From Lingula anatina (lineage: Eukaryota; Brachiopoda; Lingulata; Lingulida; Lingulidae): DNA of 64,000 nt. How positions within the stretch are numbered: position 1 is the stretch's first letter; every line of letters starts with the position of its first letter. Both the position numbers and the translations under genes were made by a program. Below the pieces are notes generated by a model. The model did not search any database. It saw nothing but the letters and a program-made list of their open reading frames with translations, and was not told the DNA's origin. Shown here one piece after another: positions 52,377 through 64,000 of the stretch. The stretch is from positions 310,001 to 374,000 of the forward strand of contig NW_019773770.1 of assembly GCF_001039355.2 (NCBI RefSeq), given 5' to 3'.

Positions 52377-52551
52377 CGGGGGCGTCTCGATAGTCCGAAG
52401 GTTCATTGGTCCGAAGGTTCATTGGTCCGAAAAGTGGTAACATTTTCATCGATTTTTTAATCAAGGGTTCATTGGTCCGAAGGTTCTATAGTGAACATTC
52501 GGACCAATGAACCTTCGGACTATTGAACCTTCGGACTATCGCTACGGCCCC
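52377..52551. mobile_element. Foldback element with 9-bp target duplication
   Basis: Direct repeat GCCACCAAC (52368-52376 and 52552-52560) flanks an element starting GGGGCGTCTCGATAGTCCG and ending CGGACTATCGCTACGGCCCC. Inside, the unit GTTCATTGGTCCGAAG is repeated several times in both orientations, so nearly all of it can fold back. A 9-bp target fits Mutator-like transposons; this assignment is inference. Confidence 0.85.
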
Positions 52552-52816
52552 GCCACCAACCACACCAGCGTACCGGTAGGTCTACTAGGCCCTAGCAGGT
52601 AGACTTGTGAAAGGGATGATAAAAAACAAATAGGCCTAATGGATGACCCCTAAGTTTTTCTGCAAATATCGAGCATTCAATCGTGATATTTGTGTAAAAA
52701 ATGGATATGGGCCTAAATGAAATCAATTACATTTTGTATGGCATATTAACAGCATTTAGCCTCTTAAGCTGATTAGAATGCAAACGCTAAAAACTGCACG
52801 TCTGCCTGATTGATAC

Positions 52817-52828
52817 TGCGCATGCGCA
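52817..52828. promoter_or_regulatory. Perfect NRF1 palindrome upstream of SEC14L
   Basis: TGCGCATGCGCA lies 81 bp upstream of the SEC14L ATG, in a short CpG-containing stretch, a typical core-promoter position for NRF1. Confidence 0.65.
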
Positions 52829-52908
52829 CATGTTTGTCAATCGCAGTCGGCTGCAGGTGCAACACGGTCACGGCATTGATTAGTCTGTCTGCGGTTTCCA
52901 GCCAAAAC

Positions 52909-55900
52909 ATGAGTGGAAGGGTTGGGGATCTGTCTGTGAAACAATCTCAACTGCTCGAAAAGGTGAGGCATCAACTCGGAGCTCTGACATATTTTAAGTT
53001 AGTGACAACTTTTGGTTTTACTAGTACTTCGAGACCTAGGTCCCTCCTTCCGACTTCAGGTGTTTATATTTTACAATAACTCAGACTTCCAGAGGATCTT
53101 TTAATTGTATACTTGTCTGAACTCTGCTGAGTGATCTGTTTGATATATTGAATGTTAACCTCTATTGTCCACTAGGACTCTCTAGAGTTAATTAATCATA
53201 CTCCCAGTACAGTGTAAGTACTATTTGTCCTGCCAAAATATACATGAAGTCAACGTCTTAAGCCCCATTCCCATAAACACAATCGGTCTACATAGGTCGA
53301 CCCAACTCTGGGGGGGGGGGGGGGACTCTGACTGACTGCAATCGACTTGACTGAATGAAATGTCTCCTCCTGGCATTAAGAAAAATACAAAAACGCTGGT
53401 AATTATACATGCAAGTGCGAGGAGGCGTGCGTGCCATTCAGTTACTGCATGGTAAGCTGATTGCACTTAGCGAAAGTCCCAGCAGAGTTCAGAGAGTTGG
53501 ACCGACTCACATAGATCAATGGTGCCTTGGAAATGGGTTCTTAGATGCTGGTATTTTACTGATAAATACCAAGGATTATACTTATAAAATTATAATCGAA
53601 ATGGACTCCCAAATCATTATTTAAGGTTCAATATTCCCCCTGAATAATAATCAGCTGTCACCTTAATGAAATTTTAGTTAAAGAATACTTATCTTATTTT
53701 GATTTTTTTAAATATGCATTATGGTATCTGGTGTGGTATTCTAGTCATTTTACGTTGTTTTTACATACATTAATTATATGTAAGCAATTTATGTGACAGC
53801 TGAGGCCTATGTTATATTCAGTTAGGTTGATGTTTGATTTGTCAGGTTTATTCAACATGTTTACTTAACATGGACGGGTCAGTATTATTATATAGCTATA
53901 TAGTTACCTGTGTTATTTTATTATGATGTTTTGGAGAGGGGGAGTAGAGCCTTTCAGTTCAGTAATCGGGCTGCATATATGAATCATGATCTATTGTATA
54001 ACTCATATAAATACAAGGTATGTGTAAATCTGTCATTGGCGATTGAAATGTAAGTTTGACCTCCTTGTCTGGCCCAAGTTGTTGTAAACCAAATTTTCTC
54101 ACATCCTGTCATTAAGTGGCATGTATTGCAGCTGGTGTATGTATTCTATGGGGCAGTGAAAATATTCTCCTCATCCAGGAATGCTAGCATTAAACACAGA
54201 ATAACACATGAACTCAAAGAGATGTGTTTGTCCAAATACATTTAACACGTTTTAATTTTTTATGTTGGGTAACCTTATACTGACTGTAATTTTACTCTTT
54301 TTTCTTGGTTGGTTTTGTTTTTAGTTTCGCCTGAATGTTTCTGACATCCTGGAACCGAAGCATGATGATCATTTTTTGTTGAGATGGCTTAGAGGTAGGT
54401 ATTCTTTGACATAATCTATTCTCTCTCTCTCTCTGTATAAAACATTTGGCTGCAGGTCAAGATAATTTGTCCAACTTCTTTAAATTGAAATGTTCTTTCT
54501 CCCATCAATTTAAATTATACTGAACATTGTTTTATAATCACCAGTTTTCTACTTTCTTCCAGCAAGGTGTTTTGACTTAAAGAAATCTGAAGCTATGCTT
54601 CGAAATGTGAGTATTCTAATTTGGTAGATTGTGCAGTTAAACCAGAGGTCACTATTGTAAATAAAAGAACAATGACCAGTGCATTCCTTCAACTGTTTTT
54701 GATAAATAAAGATACAAGCAAAGCAATTCTAAAAAGAAAAACTTGAGGGGAAAGGAAACAGTACTGGTAATAGTCTCACCATAAAGTAATAATGATGATA
54801 GCCTTTCAACTTATTGATTACTCCCAGCGGTATATTCTAATACACTGAGTACCAAAATACTTCAATAGAGTATATCCTTGCAATCGATTTTATCAGACTA
54901 AATTCTACTTTAAGATCATTGTGATACATGATGCCAACACATTGAAATATCTCTTACAAAAAATATATCAAACATAGCACTTGATTAAAAAAAACATCAA
55001 GATGATTTGGGTAAGCAGTGGGCTGTGATTATGTTACGCTGATGTCTACTCTAGTAGGATATATTACTAGTACATGGAGTTTATATTGCCTATTCTGAAT
55101 AATGAAATTGGTGCCTTTATTAGTGCATTGTTGGATATTGCAGCATTTGGCCTGGAGGAAAAAAGTTGGTGCTGATACCATATTAGAAGATTGCGTGCTG
55201 CCAGAGGTGATCACGACCTACTATGCTGGTGGTTGGTGTGGCTTTGATAAAGAGGGGGACCCTGTATGGGTAGACCCAGTGGGAAGATTAGATCTAAAGG
55301 GTAAGGAGGTTAAAGATGTCAGTTATATTTCAAAGAAATCTTTACCCTTTTTTTGTCAGTTCTCACTCAAATCTTGACCAGGCTTATTTAGCAATTTAGC
55401 TGGCCGCAGTAATTTATGTATAAAAAGAATAATGATATATGGCTTTACTCCACATTTCTCTCTTCATAAAAGAATGCAGTCATATGTTCATCACCTGTTA
55501 CATGTACATGCCTTGGCTGGGCACATAAATTACAGTTACATTATCTGTAGCTATTCTAATAATTTCACGGCACTAGATCCTGTTTATTGCATAGTTTTTC
55601 TAAGCAAACACAAGTATCCCTTATTTACTACTTAGGTATAGCTCACTCTGCAAAGAAAGAGGATATCATTAAGTCTAAAATCATGTGTGTTGAACGTGGA
55701 TACAGAATGATGGCAGACCAAAGCAAGAAGGTATAGTGTTTTAGATTCCCCTTCCCCCTTTTGTCTCATTGCTCTTTAATATCTGGTTATTGGTTTGTTG
55801 GCCATTAAATCATACAGTATTGTATCTGTAATTTTGCAACCAACTGTGTGGGTGATACATTTAGCAAGCTGCCAAATCATGAATTCAGAGTTAGTGTTGG

Positions 55901-58900
55901 ATGTATTAAAGTATCACTATTGTAGACCTGAATCTGACATTTGGACCTCCAAGTTGTTTTGCTAAACAACTCAAGGGGTATTAAAACAACATAGCTATTT
56001 ATTTAAATTCTTGAAGTATGAGACAACTAAATCAACAATGACAAAAAACATCTTAATGGATAGTCTTTTTACTTTTTCAGTTGGGAAAAAGAGTAAGCCA
56101 GCTGTGTATTATATTTGACATGGAAGGTTTTGGAATGAAACATTTATGGAAGCCAGGTAAGCTTGTTAGTGAAAATAAACAGTCTCGTGAAATGTTGACA
56201 AGTCTTTGCTCACTTTTTTGTCTGTCTGACCTGCTGTTTGTATTACAATCACATTTTTTATTTTTCATTGAAAGAGAAAAATACTATGTGTAGGGACCTA
56301 CTTAATACTGCATATTGTTTTCCTACCTATAGTTATCAGAAGACATAGACTTGACACTGAATCTTTGACTTTATTTCATAAAGAGAAACAACTGAAATAA
56401 GTTACAAACAATTTTTCACAGAAGTCACTTTTTCTTTATTTTATAAGTACTTGTTCTGCAGATTATAATATTGGATATCTCAGAGTACTAAACATATGAT
56501 TTATAGAGATTTTTTGTTAAATGTTTTCATTAAGATATATTTCACTTGTTCTATGCTTTCATTTTGTGACCATCAGATAGAAATGACCATCAGTCAAATC
56601 ATTACAAAGTGTGTTATTCAGGGTTATTATTACAAACTGGATACAAATGTGACAGAACTTTCAAATGTATAATTTGTATGAACTGCAATCTGTACCAATG
56701 AGTAGTTCACAGGTTTATGAAATATGGAAATATAATCGATAAAATCTGCCTCTCTTGATTATATTATTATTATTATGATACAGACAGTGTATTGTACTTT
56801 TCAGGTGTAGACATATTTTGTGAAATTTTAGAGATGTTTGAGAGTAATTATCCAGAAACTCTAAAAAGATGTTATGTCATAAATGGTAGGTAAAAACCAA
56901 TATCATTATGGATTCATATATTTAGATGTTAGCAGGCTTATATTGAAGTTAACATTAAATTAATAAACTAGAAACACTTAATTGACTTGATGTTGATATA
57001 TAGGGGCCATTCCCACAGATATTTGGATTGATTGATCTATCTCCCTGGGGAGTCTCACTAAATTGCTATTGACGTAACTGGCTAAAATGTCTTTCACACC
57101 TAGGAAAGCTGCTAGGGGGTAATTATCTTTACACCCTAGCTGATTTGGTAGGTGTGACAGACATGTAAGCCTCTTGGGCTGATAGCAATTTAGCATGAAC
57201 CCCCAGGGAGTTAGGTCGATCCAGATGGATCGATCTAAGTATGGGAACCCAATCATACATACCTTTCTAACTAGCAGTACTAGTTTGCTTGTATTTTAAC
57301 CCCAGGCTTTGACATACTGGATGATTAAATGATGTGCTCCCTCTCTTTTTCCAGCTCCAAAAATATTCCCTTTAGCTTACCATATTGTGAAACCCATTCT
57401 CAGTGAAGACACCAAAAACAAGATCAAAGTACTCGGAAGTAAGCAAAGTTTTATCTTCATGTGGGATAATGACATAATATAGATAATACATCTTATATGT
57501 AGAACACCATACATTTTGACAAAGCATACAAAATTATTTGGGTATATTTGAATATGTTTGATATTTGGAAGGTTTCAAAGATAAGTGTAGATATGGAAAA
57601 TATTTGTTGACAGATGTTGGTGTTGACAGATGGGCTGGGCCATAAGTCAGAAGTATTAAAACTTATTTAACTATTCTAAATGCCATACACAAAGTACATT
57701 TTTGGTAAGTCGGAGTTCTGACATATTTTAGGCTTTGAATGTCATTACTAAATTTTTGCATCGATCATAAAATCATTTTTCCATTGCAGGTAATTGGAAA
57801 GAAAGGGTACTTCGGGATATAGACCCAAATGAAATACCATTATACTGGGGAGGAACACGCACAGATCCTGATGGAAATCCATTTTGTAAATCCAAGGTAG
57901 TGAAATGCTATAATGTAATGTGGTTGTTTCTGAGTTTTATGCCATTCAATTAGATTGGAATTTAATCATCCAAGCATGATTCACTAACAGTTTATTTTTT
58001 TCAGGTTTGTATTGGAGGTGAAGTGCCAAAATCTTACTATCTCAGAGAGAAGGACCAGCTCTCCTCAGAATACCTTGTAAAGTCTGTTATAAAGAAAGGA
58101 TCAATGCTCCCTGTAGAGCTGGAGGTCAATGAACCAGGGTGTGCAATAAGGTGATTGCAATTCATCAAAATTCCATTCACTCTATGTGTGAATGTAATTG
58201 ATTCTTATTTATCATTTATTTTTAGATTACTGGTTATGGTATGTACTGTACAGTAGTGTATGACTAGTGCAACATTTTAATGGCCTTTTTGTGTGTTCTT
58301 TAGATTTATCAGTGCATTCTTAAAAATTTTAGTACATCCTCTATTCAGTAAGCGTTATGCAAGTACTTTGTAATAAGTAACTAAATTAAAATTGTAAATT
58401 TCTGATGCAAGATGTGTTACTTAATTGTCTAATGGTAAGCTAGCAAAACCAAAGTTGGCATATGTTGATCTATTTTCTTAAACCTGTGAATCATGACAAC
58501 ATTGTTAGTTTTGCTTTGGTAAAGACAGTTAACCTGCACTTCTGTATTGTTCTATTTCAGGTGGGAGTTTCACACAGAAAACCATGACATAGGTTACGCC
58601 ATCTACTACAAGACAAGCCCTGGGGAGCAGAATGTGTCGGACATGGAGGTTGTGGTTGGTAATAAGAGGGTCAACAGTCACTTAGTGCCCGAAGATGGAA
58701 CTGTTTATTGCTCAAAGGCAGGAATATGTAAGTTACTGTAAGGACAATGATGAAGTATTCACAAGGCAAACTTGATAAGTTATATGAAATAATTTTGGAA
58801 TTGAATACATGTAGCAGTTGCAAGTAAAATTCTGCACGGCAAATTTAAAGGGTCTTGGTATATTCCACATAAAAGCTAGTTGAATTATGCAATTTTTCTC

Positions 58901-59221
58901 GTTTCATTGTGACCAGCATTGATATTCCATTGGAATTTTACATCATTTTTGGAAAAGGTGTATAATCTTCTGGTGATAGTTTTTTATGTCTGGCATATTA
59001 TCTATTTTCTATGTTTCACATTTTTAAAAAAATTTAATAAACAATGTATTTCTGAAAGTTATAATACTATATATAATATATTTTTTTCAGATGTGTTTTG
59101 CTTTGACAACAGTTATAGTTGGACCAGAAGTAAGACTGTTCTGTATGTGATAGAAGTGATACATCCGGAGACACCTAGTGCAATGTGTAATGGGTATACA
59201 CAGGAGGATGGAAATGAATAA
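52909..59221 (+). CDS. SEC14-like lipid-binding protein (SEC14L2/3/4 type), 12 exons
   Basis: Exons: 52909-52962, 54325-54394, 54563-54606, 55144-55300, 55636-55730, 56081-56156, 56805-56885, 57355-57438, 57790-57896, 58005-58150, 58561-58727, 59091-59221; 403 residues, the length I recall for human SEC14L2, all phases consistent. The family carries lipids such as squalene, tocopherols and phosphatidylinositol between membranes. MSGRVGDLS is identical to the human start. A CRAL-TRIO N-terminal helix pair ([21 protein letters not shown]) is followed by the CRAL-TRIO fold ([33 protein letters not shown]) and a C-terminal GOLD domain (about 275-390) with [20 protein letters not shown]. Vertebrate SEC14L2, 3, 4 and 6 probably arose from one such gene, so no single paralogue name is given. 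Confidence 0.94.
53262..53537. mobile_element. Diverged foldback element (SEC14L intron 1)
   Basis: Left CCCCATTCCC...CGGTCTACATAGGTCGACCCAACTCTG pairs loosely with right CAGAGAGTTGGACCGACTCACATAGATC...GGAAATGGG. The arm design (ATTCCCA ends, a GATC/GTCGACC block, a CTCTG or CCCTGG block) resembles the 24655 family, but internal sequence differs. It contains a G run of about 14. Confidence 0.6.
57003..57250. mobile_element. Foldback element, copy 3 (SEC14L intron 7)
   Basis: Close relative of 18084-18311: shares ATCTATCTCCCTGGGGAGTC, CTCACTAAATTGCTAT, the central GGGGGTAATTATC hairpin and the right end GGATCGATCTAAGTATGGGA. Arms pair over most of their length. Confidence 0.85.
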
Positions 59222-60785
59222 AAAATTCTGCTTAGATACATTAAGATATATTTCAGTACTCTCTGATCATAGGAGTTGCTTTTGTTTTATCAGTTTCAAA
59301 ATTGTAGAAAAGGCTCCTGTGAGGTTTGAGATGATCAATCTGTCTACTTTTATGTACCAGTAACTACCCCTTCCCTACCACCTATAAAAACGCAAAGTAG
59401 TAAAGGAGATAATTGTGTAATCACACAGCTGTACATTTGGAATATGTCTGACTCCTTGCTTGACCTTATCTATACAGCTATTAATATATTGCCTCAACAC
59501 CTAGGTGTGAAATCTTCCTCTCAGAGAAATACAGAGGGTATATCTGGTGAGGAACATGTTTCACCTGACCATCTCAAATCTCACAGAGGTCTTCTCTTCA
59601 ATTTTGTAACCAACTAGGTTACAGCAGCCCATGTGGTCAGGGCCAGCAATTTATAGACAATCATATTAGTAAGAAATGCTGGCATCAGTAAAATAGCCCA
59701 TTATCTACAGCATAATATCAAATAGATCTGTTGTGTTACGATATATGAATGATCAAGAAAATCCATTTTGTTATTTTGAATTATGCCTCTCAAACTTCAT
59801 AACTACTGTGTTTGAGTGGGAAAATGTTTCTTTGGGAGCACATGTATTAATTGTGGGGAGCCATATGAAATACCTCTAGATGAAGTCACAAATGGTGTCA
59901 CAAAACAACCAATCAGCAGTGACTATATCCTTTTCAACATTTACCATACATCTGAAATCCATGTCATCCCATTCATGTGGGCATCTGTAGAATCAAGAAA
60001 ACACTATAGGCACTTGGTTTGATCATTGTATTAATAAATGTTCCATCACTTAGAAGAGCCCATACTTATCTTACCGTGTGTCTCACTATAGTGTGAGTAC
60101 ACTTATCAGTAAGAAACCTTTTGTTGGGTGTGAACCATGATATACATGTATAAGATTTATTTTATGCATTTTGACGTATTAAAAATGATGCATACTTGAG
60201 CACATTTGAAGGTAACACGTCTTTACCCCTGCATATTACTAGGTAGTCAGGCTTCGTATATTTAAGATACATATAAAGCATTGGGTTGCATTTTCCATTT
60301 TAACATTTTAATGTGAAATAATTGTGGTATTAGTCTTTTTTTTCTTTCTTTTATCATATTGAAGATCTTTTGCAAATTGCAACTGAAATAGATGTACCAA
60401 TAGCAGTATTACTGCCAAGAGAACACAATAACATGAATGATGATAATTGATTTTTTTGCTCTTTGTGACATTTAGTGGAAGTATAACAATTGATTTTTGC
60501 TTGTCTCTATATTAAAATGTTGTCAGTAGAACTATGACTGATTGGTTACAGGTAGAACATCTGCTTTATGACTCAAAATGTTTATTTGCAATGAGGTGCA
60601 ACTTCACATATTGGTTTTGTCTTACAACGACAGGATTACTACAATCCCCATTGTTTGAGTAATACTCCTGTTGCCAATACTTTGAAATGGTCACCTGATA
60701 TTTTAAGACATTTTTGTTGCTATGGTAAGCTACACCTGGCCAGTATTTTTCTGGTTGTGGTGAAATGCAATCAGCAGTGCTGATG

Positions 60786-61157
60786 CTATTTTTGTTGTTG
60801 TTGTTGTTACATATACTATGGTTACAAAATCTGTATAAGAACTGATAAACAATATTTTACACAGATAGAACTGTTGTGTTTCCTGTTTCTGGTAGGTGGT
60901 CGTTATGTAAACATTCACTTGAGCCAGCATGAACTGGTCTTGAAACAGTCAAACCCTTATACACATATTTGTNCTATTTTTGTTGTTGTTGTTACATATA
61001 CTATGGTTACAAAATCTGTATAAGAACTGATAAGCAATATTTTACACAGATAGAACTGTTGTGTTTCCTGCTTCTGGTAGGTGGTCGTTATGTAAACATT
61101 CACTTGAGCCAGCATGAACTGGTCTTGAAACAGTCAAACCCTTATACACATATTTGT
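60786..61157 (+). repeat. Direct duplication of about 185 bp around N 60973
   Basis: 60786-60972 and 60974-61157 are nearly identical (start CTATTTTTGTTGTTG, end CACATATTTGT), differing in GTT count and a few substitutions. The N is the junction. Confidence 0.9.
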
Positions 61158-61646
61158 TGCAAAATTGATATAGTAATTAGACTACAATTTGTTGCAGTCT
61201 GCTTAATGTAATGTCATTTACAGCCAATATACATCCAAACTCACTCTAGACATTTTCTGAAATGTAGTTATCAGCTGCCAAAAATGTTTGGTCTCATGAT
61301 TAAGTTTTAACCCTATGTTTTGTCTGAATGCAATAGCTAATTGAGCAATCAAACCCTTCAATTCATTTTCAGTGATTCCTATACCAGCAATGGTACAAAA
61401 ATAGTCTTCATTGAAAGAGCTACCTGATACATCTGTGATAATAAAAGCAATGAGAATTGGAAATGTGAGCGTGCATGTGTGATTGAGTCTTTATGAGTAC
61501 ATATGTATATGCATGTTTTTAAATGAAAGCTAAAGAATTGCATTTGCCAAAGAAGTACTCTTTTAGCTTTCAATGTCCCCATGTGTTAAATCTAGTTGTT
61601 TTTTTTTTTTTTTAATTTTGTTCAGTGAATTTTGAAATAATATTAA

Positions 61647-61959
61647 AGGGATAACAACTCTTCATATGAGCTTGATATTTCACAATAAATATGCTGTGAA
61701 CAACTCAGAAATATAATGAATTCTATTTTACCACCAAAACCATGGTTATCGCAATTATTCTAGAATGTGTGATTTCCATCAGGCCACATGACCTCCATAG
61801 ATGACTTCCCTCTGTAATAATCTCTTAAGAGATTACTACTGGTACAAAAAAGTAAACTTAAAAAAAAAACTAGGGACTATCTTTTGGATGTTACAAGGTA
61901 TATCTTCCATTTTACCCAGGAAAATCTATTTTTGGCCAAAAAGAACAGTTGTTATCCCT
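61647..61959 (-). mobile_element. TTAA-flanked MITE, copy 5
   Basis: Ends AGGGATAACAACTCTTC and CAGTTGTTATCCCT between TTAA sites (61643-61646, 61960-61963), central TCTCTTAAGAGA; 313 bp. Same internal orientation as the 39255 copy. Confidence 0.85.
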
Positions 61960-62160
61960 TTAACTACAATATCATTAGCCCATATCAAATTTGATGTTGA
62001 TGTAAGTTTTAGTCAGATTTGATTTTGCTATTGTAATAAGAACATGCCAGTAATTCATTGCCAATTTTGGCAGTTAAATAAACTTTATAGATTCTCACTT
62101 TTTGTGTTCATGTCATGTTTGTAACAGGGGATACCTTGGTTTTAGCTTTGAATCACTTAG

Positions 62161-62331
62161 GCCGCATTCACAAAAGTGGACTCGCAAGTCCGCAAATCAG
62201 AAATGGCTACCCACATAAAAGCTTTATCCCCTAACAGACACTGAATAGATTCCCTGGGGGGATTACACAAGCATTCAAGTGGGTCAGCCATATTTGATCT
62301 GCAGACTAGTTAGTCTAGTTGTGAATGCAGC
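62161..62331. mobile_element. Foldback element with GCATTCACAA ends
   Basis: Left GCCGCATTCACAA... and right ...TTGTGAATGCAGC are imperfect inverted repeats of about 50 bp that also pair AATGGCTACCCAC with GTGGGTCAGCCAT. About 170 bp with no coding frame. Confidence 0.75.
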
Positions 62332-62817
62332 TTTATGGAATGAGAATTGAAGCAATGTTACAGTTACACCTCTACACTGACAACATAGGCATTATGCCCT
62401 AGTCTTATGGCATAGATCACATAATCTCAACTTGAATCTATTTCTGTGGAAGGTCAAATTCATATTTACATTTCGTTTCATAATTTTTTTTTTTTTTTTT
62501 TGGGGGGGGAGGTTAATAGATTTCGTGTATCTATATGTTGCCTGAGTTAGTGATCAAAAACATTTTACTACATACAGTTATAATAGCTGAAAACGTGAGA
62601 TATCCAACACCTGTAGTAAGTGCCAGAGGATGACATTGGAAGTGATACGCTGAGTAGTTATAATACTCCTGTTGCCAATACTTTGAAATGGTCACCTGAT
62701 ATTTTAAGACATTTTTGTTGCTATGGCCAGTATTTTTCTGGATGTGGTGAAATGCAATCAGCAGTGCTGATGCTATTTTTGTTGTTACATATACTATGGT
62801 TACAAAAATATGTATCT

Positions 62818-62874
62818 ATCTAGAAAAACAAGATAGAAGATAGTAGTTGCATCTTCTATCTTGTTTTTCTAGAT
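62818..62874. repeat. Perfect 23-bp hairpin with 11-nt loop
   Basis: Arms 62818-62840 and 62852-62874 are exact reverse complements (core AGAAAAACAAGATAGAAGA); loop 62841-62851. It starts about 12 bp past the end of the 62651-62806 duplicate. Confidence 0.9.
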
Positions 62875-64000
62875 GTTACTCTAAGGTTGCCGCAGAGAAT
62901 GATTTTTACCCATTTGCTGACACGTGCATGTTTTGTGTGTCCAGTATTTATTTGTTATTTGCATTTGCCTTGACACATAAAACATATATCGAAATAACAA
63001 GTTCAGATTTAAATAAAAAATCAGTTTTAATTCATTATCCGGATTACCTAGAGTAAGTGCACATGAAAGGTGTGTAGAGATTTGGGTTACGGTATATATC
63101 TTGTATATCTTATTTGATTTTAAATTATGCTTGGTTTTGTCTTTAAGTAGGTGTAGCCTTCTATCACAGGCAAACCACAGCTTTGAGCCTTTATCCCTGA
63201 TGTTATATATTGATTGATTGTATGGATACTCGCTGTCATCTTAATCTTCACTTAAAGGGTAAGTTACAGAACCATTTTCACTGAATTATATGTGTGCTGT
63301 TTGAAGTAAGTGATGTTTAACAGGTCCAAATCATCTGTTTAGTAATGTAAACAAACTAGGATGTTTTTCTTTTCAGTAACATTATTGTGTGACTATAGGT
63401 TTATACGGTAGCTTGTGTTGTGTTTGAAAGAAATGATCCATATGTTGACTAGCCTGTTATGTAAAGTGTTTCATAGAAATCTGAGTTACTGCTGTGTCCT
63501 GGTATATTTTATTATTCTTGTATGATTTTTTTTGCTTTTTATCAATTATCAACACAGTTCTTAAAAACTTATAGTAATTTTAATCAGATTCATGACAAGT
63601 GGACAAAACGTAAATGAATTATTCATTACAAGCCATCATTATGTATACAGTGTAGATTATGGGAGGAATGCATGACATGTGCCCACATAGAGTTGATGTA
63701 AGATATTACACTTCTGTGATTAACGGCAGGTAAGAAAATTCATCTAATGATAGACCAGCCTGCCACCCACCTGTATTATCATTATATAACCTGTCTGGGG
63801 TAGTTATACACAGGGTTGACATATGACTTGTAATATTTCAATTTTCATCTATTTTGATGTGCATATGTTAGTACATTAAATAATTGTATTTCAGTATAAT
63901 ATATAACTCTGATTAATACAGTTTTTCAAAAGATGGACATACATTTTATTTTGGAGAAGGCTAGTTCTTTTTTGAGTATATGTGTTTCTTTTTTTACAAT

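Larger units (their letters stand above)
49449..52908. other. Intergenic region between the 48198 gene and SEC14L
   Basis: No gene found. Contents: CRE at 49536, MITE at 50808-51054, poly-C at about 52240-52265, the 52377-52551 element, and an NRF1 motif at 52817-52828. The rest is AT-rich unique sequence; GGCCTA-rich words recur between 51500 and 52700. Confidence 0.6.
60661..62806 (+). repeat. Local dispersed duplication: 60661-60829 and 62651-62806
   Basis: Both copies run from AATACTCCTGTTGCCAATAC to ATACTATGGTTACAAAA. The right copy lacks 14 bases (after TTGCTATGG) and has fewer GTT units. Unlike the N-linked blocks, the copies are 2 kb apart with unique sequence between, so this is probably real. 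Confidence 0.8.
59222..64000. other. SEC14L 3' UTR and unannotated right flank
   Basis: No further coding exon recognised on either strand. The first few hundred bases include the SEC14L 3' UTR; AATAAA near 60031 is a candidate signal. The rest holds the duplications at 60661-62806, a TTAA MITE, a foldback at 62161-62331 and the hairpin at 62818-62874. From 62880 to the end it is AT-rich with nothing I can name. Confidence 0.6.

Noticed and set aside
52011-52440. Open frames with poly-glycine or poly-proline
   Set aside because: Created by the poly-C tract at about 52240-52265.

Overview
The window is animal nuclear DNA: AT-rich, with many short exons joined by GT/AG introns, and dense in short inverted-repeat elements. 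The recognisable proteins are close to vertebrate orthologues, down to nearly identical lengths and intron phases. With small introns and many TACATGTA-type words, this suggests a slowly evolving marine invertebrate (lophotrochozoan or invertebrate deuterostome). I cannot name the species.

Layout, left to right. 1-9056: no convincing exon, two nested local duplications. 9057-9152 (-): first coding exon of a chloride intracellular channel (CLIC) gene whose other exons I cannot find. 10152-18601 (-): FANCG, a Fanconi anaemia TPR protein, 14 exons. 20085-29052 (-): a complete NOX2-type NADPH oxidase, 16 exons, with exons 4 to 8 present twice around a single N. 30079-32085 (-): unrecognised intronless gene. 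34949-40168 (+): TCHP (trichoplein), 14 coding exons. 41767-44349 (-): ALKBH3, head-to-head with BORCS5 (46414-47688, +). 48198-49448 (-): second unrecognised intronless gene, convergent with BORCS5. 52909-59221 (+): SEC14L2-type CRAL-TRIO/GOLD protein, 12 exons. 59222-64000: no gene, several repeats.

The genes are unrelated housekeeping or signalling functions (genome maintenance: FANCG, ALKBH3; superoxide production: NOX2; cilium/centrosome: TCHP; lysosome positioning: BORCS5; lipid transfer: SEC14L). Nothing suggests a functional cluster. Exon junctions were placed by hand; reading phase is consistent at every junction in NOX2, TCHP, ALKBH3, BORCS5 and SEC14L, and at all but the first in FANCG.

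The most interesting non-genic content is mobile and structural: a TTAA-flanked MITE family with five copies, a foldback family of about 250 bp, two other MITE types with visible target duplications, an apparent transposon insertion polymorphism captured as two unmerged haplotypes near 45 kb, an interlocked inverted repeat at 32.7-33.05 kb, and a perfect 23-bp hairpin at 62.8 kb. Six of the seven single Ns sit at the junction of a direct duplication, which points to unmerged haplotypes. I found no convincing new multi-gene system; the two intronless orphan genes are the best candidates for undescribed biology.
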